64,000 bases of DNA from an uncultured Maricaulis sp. (GCF_905480005.1 NZ_CAJQOO010000011.1:41784-105783); one strand, 5' to 3'; positions 43,450 to 52,614 are shown, numbered from the stretch's first letter. A program made the numbers and translations. The notes: a model not told the origin generated them from the letters alone.

Positions 43450-44243
43450 CAGCCGGCCTCCGCTCTCGGACCGAGGAAGGCAGCCATCCGCTCACGCGTT
43501 TCCGGGCGGACGAGGAGGCGGGTGAAGGCTGCCAGCTCGCGGTCGAGACGGGTCGAGAGCGGGTCCCGGACATCGCGCGCTTCGAGCAGGCGGCGGGCGG
43601 TCACGGCGACGACCGGGTCGTGGCTGGCCAGTCCGGCGAGGAGTGTTTGCACGCCGTCCGTGAAGTCCGCGGCCGGGTAGAGCATGTCGGCCACGCCCAT
43701 CTCGAATGCCGCCAGAGCGCTGACGCGATTGTCGAGGGCAAGCCAGCTGGCGGTCCGTGCCGTACCGATCCGCTCCGGCAGGAGCGCGGTCCAGCCGCCA
43801 TCGGGCGCGAAGCCCATTTTTGCGTAATAGGGCTGGATGAAGGCGTCCTGGCTCATCACCGTGATATCACAGGCCAGCATCAGGCCGATCGCACCGCCGG
43901 TCACCGGTCCATTGACCGCGGCCACGGTGGGGCAGGGCAGAGCGCGCAGGGCCAGAATCGTGCGGTTGAGCGCGGACACAACGGCAGTGCCGAAGGCCTC
44001 AAGGGCTGCCGGATCTTCGGCGCGGGCGTGAAATTCGCGGATATCGCCGCCCGACGAGAAAGCCCGGCCTTGCCCGGTGAGCACAACCGCGCGGGCATCA
44101 ACACAGTGCGACAGCGCTTCGGTGAGGGCGTCGAGCAGGTCGGGCGTCAGGGCATTGGCACGTCCGGGACGGTTCAGGCGGACCCAGGCCGTATCGCCGT
44201 CACGGTCGAGAATGACCGGCATTATGTCCGGCATTTCACTCAT
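43449..44243 (-). CDS. Enoyl-CoA hydratase/isomerase family protein
   Basis: This 264-aa crotonase-fold protein has WVRLNRPGRANALTPDLLDAL, the oxyanion-hole stretch GQGRAFSSGGDIREFH and VNGPVTGGAIGLMLACDI. In the second position a Gly occurs where classical hydratases have the first catalytic Glu (VTGGAIGLML), so the exact reaction is uncertain. It could be hydratase, isomerase or hydrolase. It overlaps tetR by 4 bases, which supports co-regulation. Confidence 0.9.
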   Translation of the reverse strand: MSEMPDIMPVILDRDGDTAWVRLNRPGRANALTPDLLDALTEALSHCVDARAVVLTGQGRAFSSGGDIREFHARAEDPAALEAFGTAVVSALNRTILALRALPCPTVAAVNGPVTGGAIGLMLACDITVMSQDAFIQPYYAKMGFAPDGGWTALLPERIGTARTASWLALDNRVSALAAFEMGVADMLYPAADFTDGVQTLLAGLASHDPVVAVTARRLLEARDVRDPLSTRLDRELAAFTRLLVRPETRERMAAFLGPRAEAG

Positions 44244-44848
44244 GGTTTCAGGCCATTGGCGATGAGGTCGGAGACGGTGCGGGCAACCTCTTCCGGGTCG
44301 CGATCCCCTTCCCAGATACCGTATCGGAGCCCCATGAAAACGCTCATCCCGATCAGGGCCCAGGCGCGCGTACCCTGGTCGCCGGCCCGGACCTCGCCCC
44401 GCGCCGCGGCGTCTTCCAGATTGCGCTGATAGCGTTCGAGGAAGACGTCGTAGTGAGCCTTGTAGGCGTCCGGCGCGACGAATTGGCTCTCTTCGATGAT
44501 CCGGTAGAGATTCGGGTGGGCGCGGGCGAATTCGATATAGGCGACCAGACCGCGATGTTCGGTCTCCAGGCGGTCGGGCGCACCCTTGACGCGTTCGGCG
44601 ATCCAGCCGCGTGTCATGTCGCCCATATGCGCCACCAGGGCGCGGAAAATTTCGTCCTTGGAATCGAAATAAACGTAGAAAGTCCCCAGGGCCACCGAGG
44701 CGCGGCGCGTAATATCGCCGATCGAGGTGGCATGAAAACCATTCTCCCCGAAAGCCCCTTCAGCCGCATCCAGCAACCTGTTCCGGGTCCTTTGACCGCG
44801 TGCGGTCTTGGGTCGTTTATCGACCGAGCTCGTTTCAGAAGTTGACAT
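44240..44848 (-). CDS. TetR/AcrR-family regulator
   Basis: This 202-aa protein has the N-terminal helix-turn-helix RNRLLDAAEGAFGENGFHATSIGDITRRASVALGTFYVYFDSKDEIF and an all-helical ligand domain. It heads the acyl-CoA operon and is divergent from the hydrolase/TonB pair, so it may control both directions. The ligand could be an acyl-CoA, as in FadR/PsrA-type TetR proteins. The ATG at 44848 overlaps a candidate inverted repeat. Confidence 0.93.
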   Translation of the reverse strand: MSTSETSSVDKRPKTARGQRTRNRLLDAAEGAFGENGFHATSIGDITRRASVALGTFYVYFDSKDEIFRALVAHMGDMTRGWIAERVKGAPDRLETEHRGLVAYIEFARAHPNLYRIIEESQFVAPDAYKAHYDVFLERYQRNLEDAAARGEVRAGDQGTRAWALIGMSVFMGLRYGIWEGDRDPEEVARTVSDLIANGLKP

Positions 44849-44886
44849 ATGATTCAGTTTTCACAAAATGGATCCTAAATCAATAT
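44847..44886. promoter_or_regulatory. Imperfect inverted repeat, candidate TetR operator
   Basis: atatgattcag and ctaaatcaatat are imperfect inverted arms with a 17-base AT-rich spacer. They sit at the start codon of tetR and in the divergent promoter region. Position suits autoregulation, but the match is imperfect and the spacing is long. Confidence 0.35.
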
Positions 44887-44972
44887 GGCACGATCCAGCG
44901 AAAATTGGACGGCCAAGGGGAGTTTGAGTTTTGGCCAACCCGCAGCCGCAAGGTCCGGAAAACGGTGAGCGC

Positions 44973-45842
44973 ATGACGCGTCACCTCACCCTGCGTGACG
45001 GGACGGTTCTGGCCTATCGCGATATCGGTAGCGGACCGGTGCTCTTCCTGGTCCATGGCTGGGCGGCGTCGGGCATCTTCTTCGAAGACATCGCGGCCCG
45101 ACTGGCAGACGAGTTTCGCGTCATCATTCCGGACCTGCGCGGTCATGGCGATACGCCGGCCGGGCCCGGGAGGGCGACAATCACCGACCTGGCCGATGAC
45201 ATGGACGAGCTTATCGCCACGCTGGGCATCGCCCCGATAATTGCGCTCGGCTGGTCAATGGGGGCCACGGTATTGTGGTCGATGATCGAGCGTCATGGCC
45301 ATGACCGGCTGGCCGGCATGGTCATCGAGGATATGAGCCCGCGCATCCTCAATGATGCGAGCTGGACGCTCGGCATGTCGAGCGGCATGGATGTCGAGGC
45401 TTCGGTCCGCGCGACCGCAGCCATGCGGGCCGACTGGCCTGCCTATGCCGCCGCCTTTGCCCCGCGCATTTTTGCCCGCGACCGGGCGGCTCGCGAGCCG
45501 CAAATCGTCGCGGAAGCCCTGACACTCCTGGTCGCCCGAAACGCCAATTCCATGGCGGATCTGTGGGCGTCCATGGCGCAGCAAGACCTGCGCGCAACCC
45601 TTCCGGGAATGGCCATCCCGGCGCTGATCGCCTTCGGCGAACGCAGCGATGCCTATGGCCCGGAGACGAGCCGCTATCTCGTCGAAACCCTGCCCGCCGC
45701 AACGGCGCACGGGTTCGCCCACTCCGGGCATGCACCGCATCTCGAACAACCGGAAGAATTTGTCGACGCGGTCAGAAACTTCGCCCGCCAGGCCCTGGCG
45801 CAGGCGGCATCCAACGACACCATCGAGGGGAGTACCCAATGA
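44973..45842 (+). CDS. Alpha/beta hydrolase
   Basis: This 289-aa protein has the oxyanion motif FLVHGWAASGIFFE, the nucleophile elbow ALGWSMGATVLW (Ser), an acid in LIAFGERSDAYGPE and the catalytic His in GHAPHLEQPEEF. I prefer the ATG at 44973 (after ggtgag) over the TTG at 44931 in the track. The stop overlaps the TonB receptor start by 4 bases (ATGA), so the two are translationally coupled. It probably hydrolyses an ester or lactone brought in by that receptor. There is no signal peptide, so it acts in the cytoplasm. Confidence 0.9.
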   Translation: MTRHLTLRDGTVLAYRDIGSGPVLFLVHGWAASGIFFEDIAARLADEFRVIIPDLRGHGDTPAGPGRATITDLADDMDELIATLGIAPIIALGWSMGATVLWSMIERHGHDRLAGMVIEDMSPRILNDASWTLGMSSGMDVEASVRATAAMRADWPAYAAAFAPRIFARDRAAREPQIVAEALTLLVARNANSMADLWASMAQQDLRATLPGMAIPALIAFGERSDAYGPETSRYLVETLPAATAHGFAHSGHAPHLEQPEEFVDAVRNFARQALAQAASNDTIEGSTQ

Positions 45843-48151
45843 AAAAGTTCAAGACCCTGACGGGCAGCGCGCTCTTGCTGAGCACGGTTGCCACATCAGC
45901 CCTGATCACGGCTCCGACCGTGGCCCAGGACAATGGCGCGTCCCAGGACCGCGAAGTCATCACCGTGACGGCTCGTCGTCGCGAGGAAACACTGCAGGAC
46001 GTGCCGCTGTCTGTCTCGGCCATGTCCGGGGAAGATCTCGAGCGCATGGGCGCGCTCGACATCGTCGCCATTGCTGACACCACACCGAATATCACGCTGG
46101 AAGTGTCCCGCGGCACCAATTCGACCCTGTCCGCCTTCATCCGCGGCGTCGGTCAGCAGGATCCGGTTGCCGGTTTCGAAGCCGGTGTCGGCATTTATGT
46201 CGACGACGTCTATCTCAACCGTCCGCAGGGCGCTGTGCTCGATATCTATGATGTCGACCGCATCGAAGTACTGCGCGGCCCGCAGGGCACGCTTTATGGC
46301 CGCAACACAATCGGTGGTGCCGTCAAATACGTCACCCGTCGCATCGACCCGGATCAGCCGACCCTGTCGACCCGGGTCAGCGTCGGCAGCTATGGCCAGC
46401 TCGACACGGTCCTGTCCGGCAGCGCCCCGCTCGACGACACATTCCGCATCGGTGCGACAATCGGCCGTTTCACGCGCGATGGCTTCGGTGAGAACCTGAA
46501 TACCGGCGAAGAAAACTACGACAAGAATGTCTTCGGCTACCGCGTCTCCGCCGAATGGGAACCGACGGACACCTTCTTTGTTCGCCTGGCCTATGACAGC
46601 GTCTCTGACACATCGAATGCGCGTGGCGGTCACCGCCTGATTCCGGGCGCCCTGTCCGGTGCGCCTGTCCTGGACAATGTCCATGACACCCGCGCCGGCC
46701 TGAATGTCGTCGACCAGGAAGTCGAAGGCGATGGCGTCGCCTTGACCGCTGAATGGGAGATCAATGAGAATTGGACGATCCGCAATATCCTCGCCGATCG
46801 CTCCGACACCTCGATCACCCCGATCGATTTCGACAACCTGCCGTCCGGCGATCTCGACGTGCCGGCGATCTACGAGAACGAGCAGTTCTCCGAAGAGTTC
46901 CAGCTGCTCTACTCCGGTGAGCGTCTGAACGGTCTGGTTGGCTATTACTATCTCGACGCCAATGCGACGACGGTCTTTGATGTGCTGCTGGAAAACCTCG
47001 GCGCTGCAATCGCCCTGCCGGGCCTGAACGCCCAGACCTTCGGCGATGTCGACACCAAGACCTGGTCGGTCTTTGCCAACTTCACCTATGACCTCACCGA
47101 TGAGTTCTCGCTGACACTCGGCGGCCGTTACACCGAAGACGAGCGGACATCGACCGTTCTGCGTCGGACCTATATCAACGGTTTCTCCGAGTTCTTTGGT
47201 GGCGCCGGCATTCCGATCGCCACGACATCGGACTTCACCGGCACCAATTCCTGGGATGATTTCTCGCCGACCGCCTCGCTTGCCTGGCAGCCGAATGCCG
47301 AGAACAATTTCTACGTGACCTATTCCCAGGGCTTCAAGGGTGGTGGTTTCGATCCGCGCGCCCAGACGACGGGCACACCGGACTTTGACCAGAACGGCAC
47401 GATCGAGGCCGATGAAGTCTTCCAGTTCATGAGCTTTGATCCGGAGACGGTCGACAGCATCGAGATCGGCTGGAAATACCAGGGCAATGGCTATCGCCAC
47501 AGCCTGGCCGTCTTCAACATGGACTATACCGACATCCAGGTGCCGGGTTCTGTGGGTATCGATACCGATAATGACGGTATCAACGACACCTTCACCGGCG
47601 TGACCACCAATGCCGGCGCCGCCACCATTCGCGGTATCGAATATGAAGGCTCGCTGGATCTCGGTCAGGACGTGTTCGCCCAGGGCGACATCATGACCCT
47701 CGGCTGGGCCGTCGGCCTGCTGGACGGCGAATACGACCAGTTCATCAATGCCTTCGGTGTTGATGTCTCTGATCAGGTCGTGATCCAGAACACGCCGGAC
47801 ACCACGGCTTCGGCCACGCTGACCTACATCACGCCGCTGCATGGTGGCGATCTGTCGGTCATCAACACGATCAGCCATCGTGGTGACTCCAGCCAGTTCG
47901 AATTCCCCTTCCCGCTGCTTGATCAGGGTGCCTACACCCTGTGGAACGCATCCATGGTCTGGGAAGGCGAGGACGGTCACTGGCAGTTCGGCCTGCATGG
48001 CCGCAACCTGACCGATGAAGAGTATCGGGTCTCCGGCTATGACTTCGTCAACAATACGACGCTGGCACCGGAACTGGGCCTTGAAGGTACGCTGGTTGGC
48101 TATTACGGCCCGCCGCGCACGGTGACGGCCACGATCTCCTGGCGCTACTAG
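45839..48151 (+). CDS. TonB-dependent outer membrane receptor
   Basis: This 770-aa protein begins with signal peptide MKKFKTLTGSALLLSTVATSALITAPTVAQ, followed by a TonB-box-like VITVTARRREETLQDVPLSVSAM. The plug domain runs over about residues 45-165 (IRGVGQQDPVAGFEAGVGIYVDDVYLNRPQG, DRIEVLRGPQGTLYGRNTIGGAVKYVT). A 22-strand barrel ends in the aromatic TVTATISWRY. The family includes pesticin/sucrose/vitamin-type transporters. No iron-acquisition genes are near. Coupling to a hydrolase suggests uptake of an ester-containing organic compound. The track ORF includes a spurious upstream extension. Confidence 0.95.
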   Translation: MKKFKTLTGSALLLSTVATSALITAPTVAQDNGASQDREVITVTARRREETLQDVPLSVSAMSGEDLERMGALDIVAIADTTPNITLEVSRGTNSTLSAFIRGVGQQDPVAGFEAGVGIYVDDVYLNRPQGAVLDIYDVDRIEVLRGPQGTLYGRNTIGGAVKYVTRRIDPDQPTLSTRVSVGSYGQLDTVLSGSAPLDDTFRIGATIGRFTRDGFGENLNTGEENYDKNVFGYRVSAEWEPTDTFFVRLAYDSVSDTSNARGGHRLIPGALSGAPVLDNVHDTRAGLNVVDQEVEGDGVALTAEWEINENWTIRNILADRSDTSITPIDFDNLPSGDLDVPAIYENEQFSEEFQLLYSGERLNGLVGYYYLDANATTVFDVLLENLGAAIALPGLNAQTFGDVDTKTWSVFANFTYDLTDEFSLTLGGRYTEDERTSTVLRRTYINGFSEFFGGAGIPIATTSDFTGTNSWDDFSPTASLAWQPNAENNFYVTYSQGFKGGGFDPRAQTTGTPDFDQNGTIEADEVFQFMSFDPETVDSIEIGWKYQGNGYRHSLAVFNMDYTDIQVPGSVGIDTDNDGINDTFTGVTTNAGAATIRGIEYEGSLDLGQDVFAQGDIMTLGWAVGLLDGEYDQFINAFGVDVSDQVVIQNTPDTTASATLTYITPLHGGDLSVINTISHRGDSSQFEFPFPLLDQGAYTLWNASMVWEGEDGHWQFGLHGRNLTDEEYRVSGYDFVNNTTLAPELGLEGTLVGYYGPPRTVTATISWRY

Positions 48152-48207
48152 GCCTCCTGGTTCGGCGGACGGGACCCTCCCCTGTTCGCCGGTTCCGGAC
48201 TATCCTG

Positions 48208-48246
48208 ACGGCGGCGCCCAGACCGGGTGCCGCCGTTCTTGTTTTC
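48208..48246 (+). terminator. Terminator after the TonB receptor
   Basis: acggcggc and gccgccgt form an 8-bp stem, extendable inward by gccc/gggt pairs. It is followed by tcttgttttc. It lies 57 bases after the receptor stop and just before the next hydrolase. Confidence 0.72.
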
Positions 48247-48265
48247 TCAACTCACGGGGTCTGCC

Positions 48266-49228
48266 ATGCGCGTCCTGATCGCTCTTCTTCTCGGTGTCTT
48301 CTTCCTCGTGGGTGTGGGCGTCTACGTCCTGACCCAGATGCGCCAGGACGCGGCAGGGCCCGCCGATGGCGGTGTGGACCTGGCGGAGGGGCCCGGCATC
48401 GACTCGCCCTGGTGGAGCGAGGCGGACCGCCTGGTCGATGTCGCCGGTCAGCCAACGCGGGTCCGTATCGAAGGCCCTGAAACAGCACCGGTCCTGATCC
48501 TGGTGCACGGTTTCTCGCACTCCCTGGAAAGCTGGGATGCGTGGGCGGCGGATCTGTCGGCCGACTACCGGGTTGTGCGCATGGATCTGCCCGGTCACGG
48601 ACTGACCGGACCGGACCCGCAGGCGCGTTACTCGGTTTCGCAGACGGTCGAGTTTGTCGATGGTTTGATGGACGCGCTCGACATTCCCGACGCGACCCTG
48701 GTCGGCAATTCCCTCGGCGGGCTGGTCAGCTGGCGCCTGGCTGTTGCGCATCCGGACCGGGTCAACCGGCTCGTCCTGCTGGCACCCGGCGGCTATTCCA
48801 TCAATGGCGTCACCGAAGAGCCTGTCGACGTGCCAATCCCGGTTCGCTTCTTCCTGACCCAGGCGCCGGAACCGGTGATCAATGCGGCGACCCAGGCCCT
48901 GTTCGCAGACCCGGCCCGCATGCCCGAGGGCATGTCCGGCCGCGTCCATGAATTGATGCGCGGGGAAGGCGTGGGCGAGGCGATGGTCGAACGACTGGAA
49001 GTGTTCACCCTGCCCGAGCCGTCCGCCGATCTCGCGCGTATCGCGGTTCCGACCCTGATCGTGTGGGGCGAAGCCGATCGCATGGTGCCGCCCTCACACG
49101 GTCCCCTGATGGCCGCCACCATTCCGGACGCGCGACTGGTCACCTATCCGGATCTCGGACACGTCGTGCATGAGGAAGCGCCCGCTCGAACGCTGGCTGA
49201 CATGCGGGAGTTTCTCGAGGCGCCCTAG
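48266..49228 (+). CDS. Membrane-anchored alpha/beta hydrolase
   Basis: This 320-aa protein opens with a hydrophobic anchor (VLIALLLGVFFLVGVGVYVL), so the catalytic domain is probably periplasmic. Motifs are LILVHGFSHSLESWDAWAADL, the nucleophile elbow LVGNSLGGLVSW, the acid in VWGEADRMVPPSHG and the catalytic His in DLGHVVHEEAP. The chosen ATG at 48266 begins the anchor. The track ORF has 13 extra residues. It lies downstream of the receptor but after a terminator. The gene ends 3 bases before the convergent BlaI-like gene. Confidence 0.9.
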   Translation: MRVLIALLLGVFFLVGVGVYVLTQMRQDAAGPADGGVDLAEGPGIDSPWWSEADRLVDVAGQPTRVRIEGPETAPVLILVHGFSHSLESWDAWAADLSADYRVVRMDLPGHGLTGPDPQARYSVSQTVEFVDGLMDALDIPDATLVGNSLGGLVSWRLAVAHPDRVNRLVLLAPGGYSINGVTEEPVDVPIPVRFFLTQAPEPVINAATQALFADPARMPEGMSGRVHELMRGEGVGEAMVERLEVFTLPEPSADLARIAVPTLIVWGEADRMVPPSHGPLMAATIPDARLVTYPDLGHVVHEEAPARTLADMREFLEAP

Positions 49229-49231
49229 GGC

Positions 49232-49597
49232 TCAGGCCTTGCGGCGCTGAGCGATCTCGGCCTGCAGATCGGCCCAGTCCTTGGGGTCGACATCGCTTTC
49301 GCGCAGAACCACCACGCCGAGACCATTCTCGCCACCGGCCTCCTCGCCGCACAGGAGGCGGCCGAGGGCATGGGTGCGGGCGGTCTCGCGATTGAGGCAG
49401 GGACGGTAGACGATATTGCGACCGGCCTGCTGACGCTCGACGGCACCCTTGCGGCGCAGGCCGTGCAGGACAGCCAGCGTGGTGTCGGCCGGCTGGCGGG
49501 TCGCCATGGCGAGCTCGCTCACGGAGGCGCCGCCACGATCCCAGAGGATGCGCATGGTGGCGTTCTCGTCGTCAGTGAGGCGTTCGCTCTGGCTCAT
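49232..49597 (-). CDS. BlaI/MecI/CopY-family transcriptional regulator
   Basis: This 121-aa winged-helix protein has LTDDENATMRILWDRGGASVSELA and TTLAVLHGLRRKGAVERQQAGRNIVYRP, matching the penicillinase-repressor family. Four consecutive ATGs occur. ggaagg is adjacent to the first, so the third (49600) or fourth (49597) gives normal spacing. No BlaR/MecR sensor protease gene is near. C-terminal residues 80-121 are acidic and basic without a clear family motif. It might be controlled by other signals or act on a distant target. Confidence 0.78.
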   Translation of the reverse strand: MSQSERLTDDENATMRILWDRGGASVSELAMATRQPADTTLAVLHGLRRKGAVERQQAGRNIVYRPCLNRETARTHALGRLLCGEEAGGENGLGVVVLRESDVDPKDWADLQAEIAQRRKA

Positions 49598-49722
49598 CAT
49601 CATCATCCTTCCACATTTCCGGCCTGACCTGAAACGTGACAGGTCTGGTGTGTTAAGGATTTGTTTGCAAAGCTCGCGCCGCAGATCGCCATCAAAGTCA
49701 TGCGATCAGTCTGGGGGAGCAC

Positions 49723-50046
49723 ATGGCACAAGACAAGTCATCCGCGCGCAAGGCCTATTGGCGTGCCAATCTTGGCCTCATGGGCGTTTTGCTCGCGATC
49801 TGGTTTACCGTATCCTTCGGCTTCGGCATTCTTTTGCGTCCCTGGCTGGACCAGGTCTCGCTGGGCGGCGCGCCGCTGGGTTTCTGGTTCGCCCAGCAGG
49901 GATCCATCCTCGTTTTCATCGTGCTGATCTTCTACTACGCCTGGGCCATGAACCGGCTCGAGGCGCGCTTTGCCGAACAGCTTGGCAGTGATGACATGAC
50001 GCCCGCCGCCGCGACGGATGCGCCTGACCAGGAGGACGCGTCATGA
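49723..50046 (+). CDS. DUF4212 small subunit of a sodium/solute symporter
   Basis: This 107-aa protein has two membrane helices (NLGLMGVLLAIWFTVSFGFGILL and GSILVFIVLIFYYAWAMNRLE), the conserved AYWRANL and PLGFWFAQQGSI, and an acidic tail. It fits the DUF4212 family found as partner of VC_2705-type symporters. The ATG follows gggggag. Its stop overlaps the symporter start (ATGA). Confidence 0.93.
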   Translation: MAQDKSSARKAYWRANLGLMGVLLAIWFTVSFGFGILLRPWLDQVSLGGAPLGFWFAQQGSILVFIVLIFYYAWAMNRLEARFAEQLGSDDMTPAAATDAPDQEDAS

Positions 50047-51743
50047 CGGCAACCCTGTTCTGGACCGGCTTCTTCGTCATCACGTCCTTCGCGCTTTATA
50101 TCGGTATCGCGATCGCTTCGCGGGTCGGCTCGACCGATGAATTCTACGTCGCCGGCCACCATGTGCCGCCGGTCTTCAATGGCATGGCCACGGCGGCGGA
50201 CTGGATGAGCGCCGCTTCCTTCCTGTCCATGGCCGGCCTGATTGCCTTTTCCGGCTATGACGGTTCGGTTTTCCTGATGGGCTGGACCGGCGGATATGTC
50301 CTTCTGGCCCTGCTGCTCGCGCCCTATCTGAGGCGGTTTGGCAAATTCACCGTGCCGGACTTCATCGGCGACCGCTATTATTCCGACACGGCCCGTGTGG
50401 TTGCGGTGATCTGTGCGATCTTCGTCTCCTTCACCTATATCGCCGGACAGATGCAGGGCGTCGGTATCGCCTTCTCGCGCTTCCTGGAAATCCCGATCGA
50501 GGCCGGCGTCGTGATCGGCGGGCTGGTGGTCCTGATGTATGCCACGCTCGGCGGAATGAAGGGCATCACCTACACCCAGGTCGCCCAGTATTGTGTGCTG
50601 ATCTTCGCCTTCATGACGCCGGCGATCTTCATCTCGCTGCAGCTGACCGGCACGCCGGTCCCGCAGCTTGGCTTCATCGGCAATGCCAGCGATGGCATGC
50701 CGCTCCTCATGAAGCTGGATGGCATGCTGACCGAGCTCGGATTCGCCCCCTATACCGACGGTTCCAAATCGACCTTCGACGTCTTTGCCATCACCCTGGC
50801 ACTGATGGCGGGAACCGCGGGTCTTCCCCATGTCATCGTGCGCTTCTTCACCGTGCCCAAGGCCGCCGATGCCCGCAAATCGGCCGGCTGGGCGCTCCTC
50901 TTCATCGGCATCCTCTACGTCACCGCGCCGGCGGTTGCCGTCTTCGCCCGGACCAATTTCATCGAGACGGTGAATGAGAGTGTCTATGACGCCGAGACCA
51001 CCGCCCTGGTCGAGGGCGAGAGCGAGACACCGGACTGGTTCCATCGCTGGGAGACGACCGGCCTCCTCGCCTTCGAGGACCGCAATGGCGATGGCCGTAT
51101 CCAGTATCGTGCCGATCCCGAGGCCAATGAGGTCACCACGCTCAATCGGGATATCTTCGTGCTGGCCAATCCGGAGATTGCCAATCTGCCCGCCTGGGTG
51201 ATCGGCCTCGTCGTCTCCGGCGGGATCGCCGCAGCCCTCTCGACCGCGGCCGGCCTCCTGCTGGTGATCTCATCCTCGATTTCGCATGATTTGTGTCGCA
51301 AGGTCCTGTTCAAATCCATCACCGACAAGCAGGAACTCCTGATCGCCCGGTTATCGGCGACGGGGGCGGTGCTGATTGCCATCCTCGCCGGCATCTATCC
51401 GCCGGGCTTTGTCGCCTCGGTCGTGGCGCTGGCCTTCGGACTGGCGGCCGCCAGCTTCTTCCCCGCTATCCTGCTGGGCATTTTCTGGCAGCGCATGAGC
51501 AAGGAAGGCGCGATTGCCGGCATGGTGACGGGGCTGGGGGTCACCGGCGCCTATATTCTCACCTACAAGATTTTCGGCTGGGTCCCGAACAATGCGGAGC
51601 ACTGGATACTCGGTGTCTCGCCGGAAGGCTTTGGCACGATCGGCATGGTCATCAGTTTTGCCGTCTCGGTGACGGTCTCCCTGCTGACGCCGGCGCCGCC
51701 CCCCGAGGTGAGAGAGCTGGTCGAACGGATACGCGCACCCTAG
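50043..51743 (+). CDS. Sodium:solute symporter (acetate permease-like, VC_2705 family)
   Basis: This 566-aa SSS-family transporter has about 13 membrane helices, with STDEFYVAGHHVPPVFNGMATAADWMSAASF, PDFIGDRYYS and GLPHVIVRFFTVPKAADARKS. A large non-membrane segment around residues 320-370 includes FEDRNGDGRIQYRAD, an EF-hand-like Asp-rich loop. It works with the DUF4212 subunit. Substrates for this family are likely acetate or short organic acids, though not shown for this protein. Confidence 0.92.
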   Translation: MTATLFWTGFFVITSFALYIGIAIASRVGSTDEFYVAGHHVPPVFNGMATAADWMSAASFLSMAGLIAFSGYDGSVFLMGWTGGYVLLALLLAPYLRRFGKFTVPDFIGDRYYSDTARVVAVICAIFVSFTYIAGQMQGVGIAFSRFLEIPIEAGVVIGGLVVLMYATLGGMKGITYTQVAQYCVLIFAFMTPAIFISLQLTGTPVPQLGFIGNASDGMPLLMKLDGMLTELGFAPYTDGSKSTFDVFAITLALMAGTAGLPHVIVRFFTVPKAADARKSAGWALLFIGILYVTAPAVAVFARTNFIETVNESVYDAETTALVEGESETPDWFHRWETTGLLAFEDRNGDGRIQYRADPEANEVTTLNRDIFVLANPEIANLPAWVIGLVVSGGIAAALSTAAGLLLVISSSISHDLCRKVLFKSITDKQELLIARLSATGAVLIAILAGIYPPGFVASVVALAFGLAAASFFPAILLGIFWQRMSKEGAIAGMVTGLGVTGAYILTYKIFGWVPNNAEHWILGVSPEGFGTIGMVISFAVSVTVSLLTPAPPPEVRELVERIRAP

Positions 51744-51752
51744 GTTCATGGC

Positions 51753-52523
51753 ATGATCCCTTATCTCCTTAATCTCGCTGTCATCCTTGGCGTCATGGTC
51801 CTGACATGGCCGTTCAGCGTGCCCCGCAAGGACCCGTCCTATATCGACGCGATCTGGCCGCTCGGCTTTCTCGTGCTGGCGCTGTCTTCGCTGCTCTTCG
51901 CCGGTGCGGACGGCTCGACCTGGTATGTCGTCCTGGTGGCGATCTGGTCCCTGCGCCTGGGCAATCATCTCTTCACACGCTGGCAGCATGAGGGGCCGGA
52001 CAAGCGCTATCAAAAACTGCTGGAGCGCTCACCGCCGGGCAAGGAAGCGATCTTCATGCTGGTCGCGGTCTTCCTCTTGCAGGGCGTTCTTCTCTGGGTG
52101 ACGGCCCTGCCGGTCCAGCATGCGGTCATGGAGGGCGCCAGCTATGCCGCGCCCGCCGCGATCGCCGGGATTGTTCTCTTCGTGGTCGGTCTTGCTTTCG
52201 AAGTGATCGGTGATCGTCAGCTCGCCGCCTTCAAGGCCGATCCGGACACCAAGGGCCAGGTCATGGACAAGGGTCTGTGGCGCTATACCCGCCATCCGAA
52301 CTATTTCGGCAATGCCGTCCTGTTCTGGGGGCTGTGGCTGATCGCCGTCGCCGATGGCGATGGCTGGTGGACAATCATCGGCCCGCTCTTCCTCACCTTC
52401 ACCCTGACCCGCTGGACCGGCGCCAAAATGCTGGAAGAAGGCCTGCACGAAAGCCGGCCCGGCTATGCGGATTATGTCGCGCGGACATCGGGCTTTGTGC
52501 CGTGGTGGCCGAAGCGGGGGTGA
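51753..52523 (+). CDS. DUF1295 (steroid 5-alpha reductase-like) membrane protein
   Basis: This 256-aa protein has 6-7 hydrophobic segments and the conserved C-terminal FKADPDTKGQVMDKGLWRYTRHPNYFGNAVLFWGLWL, followed by GFVPWWPKR. This is the DUF1295/ICMT-related fold, which uses NADPH or SAM in known relatives. It lies 9 bases after the symporter stop, so it might be cotranscribed. Substrate unknown. Confidence 0.9.
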   Translation: MIPYLLNLAVILGVMVLTWPFSVPRKDPSYIDAIWPLGFLVLALSSLLFAGADGSTWYVVLVAIWSLRLGNHLFTRWQHEGPDKRYQKLLERSPPGKEAIFMLVAVFLLQGVLLWVTALPVQHAVMEGASYAAPAAIAGIVLFVVGLAFEVIGDRQLAAFKADPDTKGQVMDKGLWRYTRHPNYFGNAVLFWGLWLIAVADGDGWWTIIGPLFLTFTLTRWTGAKMLEEGLHESRPGYADYVARTSGFVPWWPKRG

Positions 52524-52614
52524 GGGGGTTCGACCCGGACTTCATCTCAATTGCGCCGTATTCTCGACCGGATCGACAGCTTATCCTTGCTGCCGGGAGT
52601 TGGAGGGGGTGTTC

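Noticed and set aside
45896-47998. 700-aa minus-strand ORF opposite the TonB receptor
   Set aside because: The receptor frame has signal peptide, plug and barrel signatures. The antisense frame has none.
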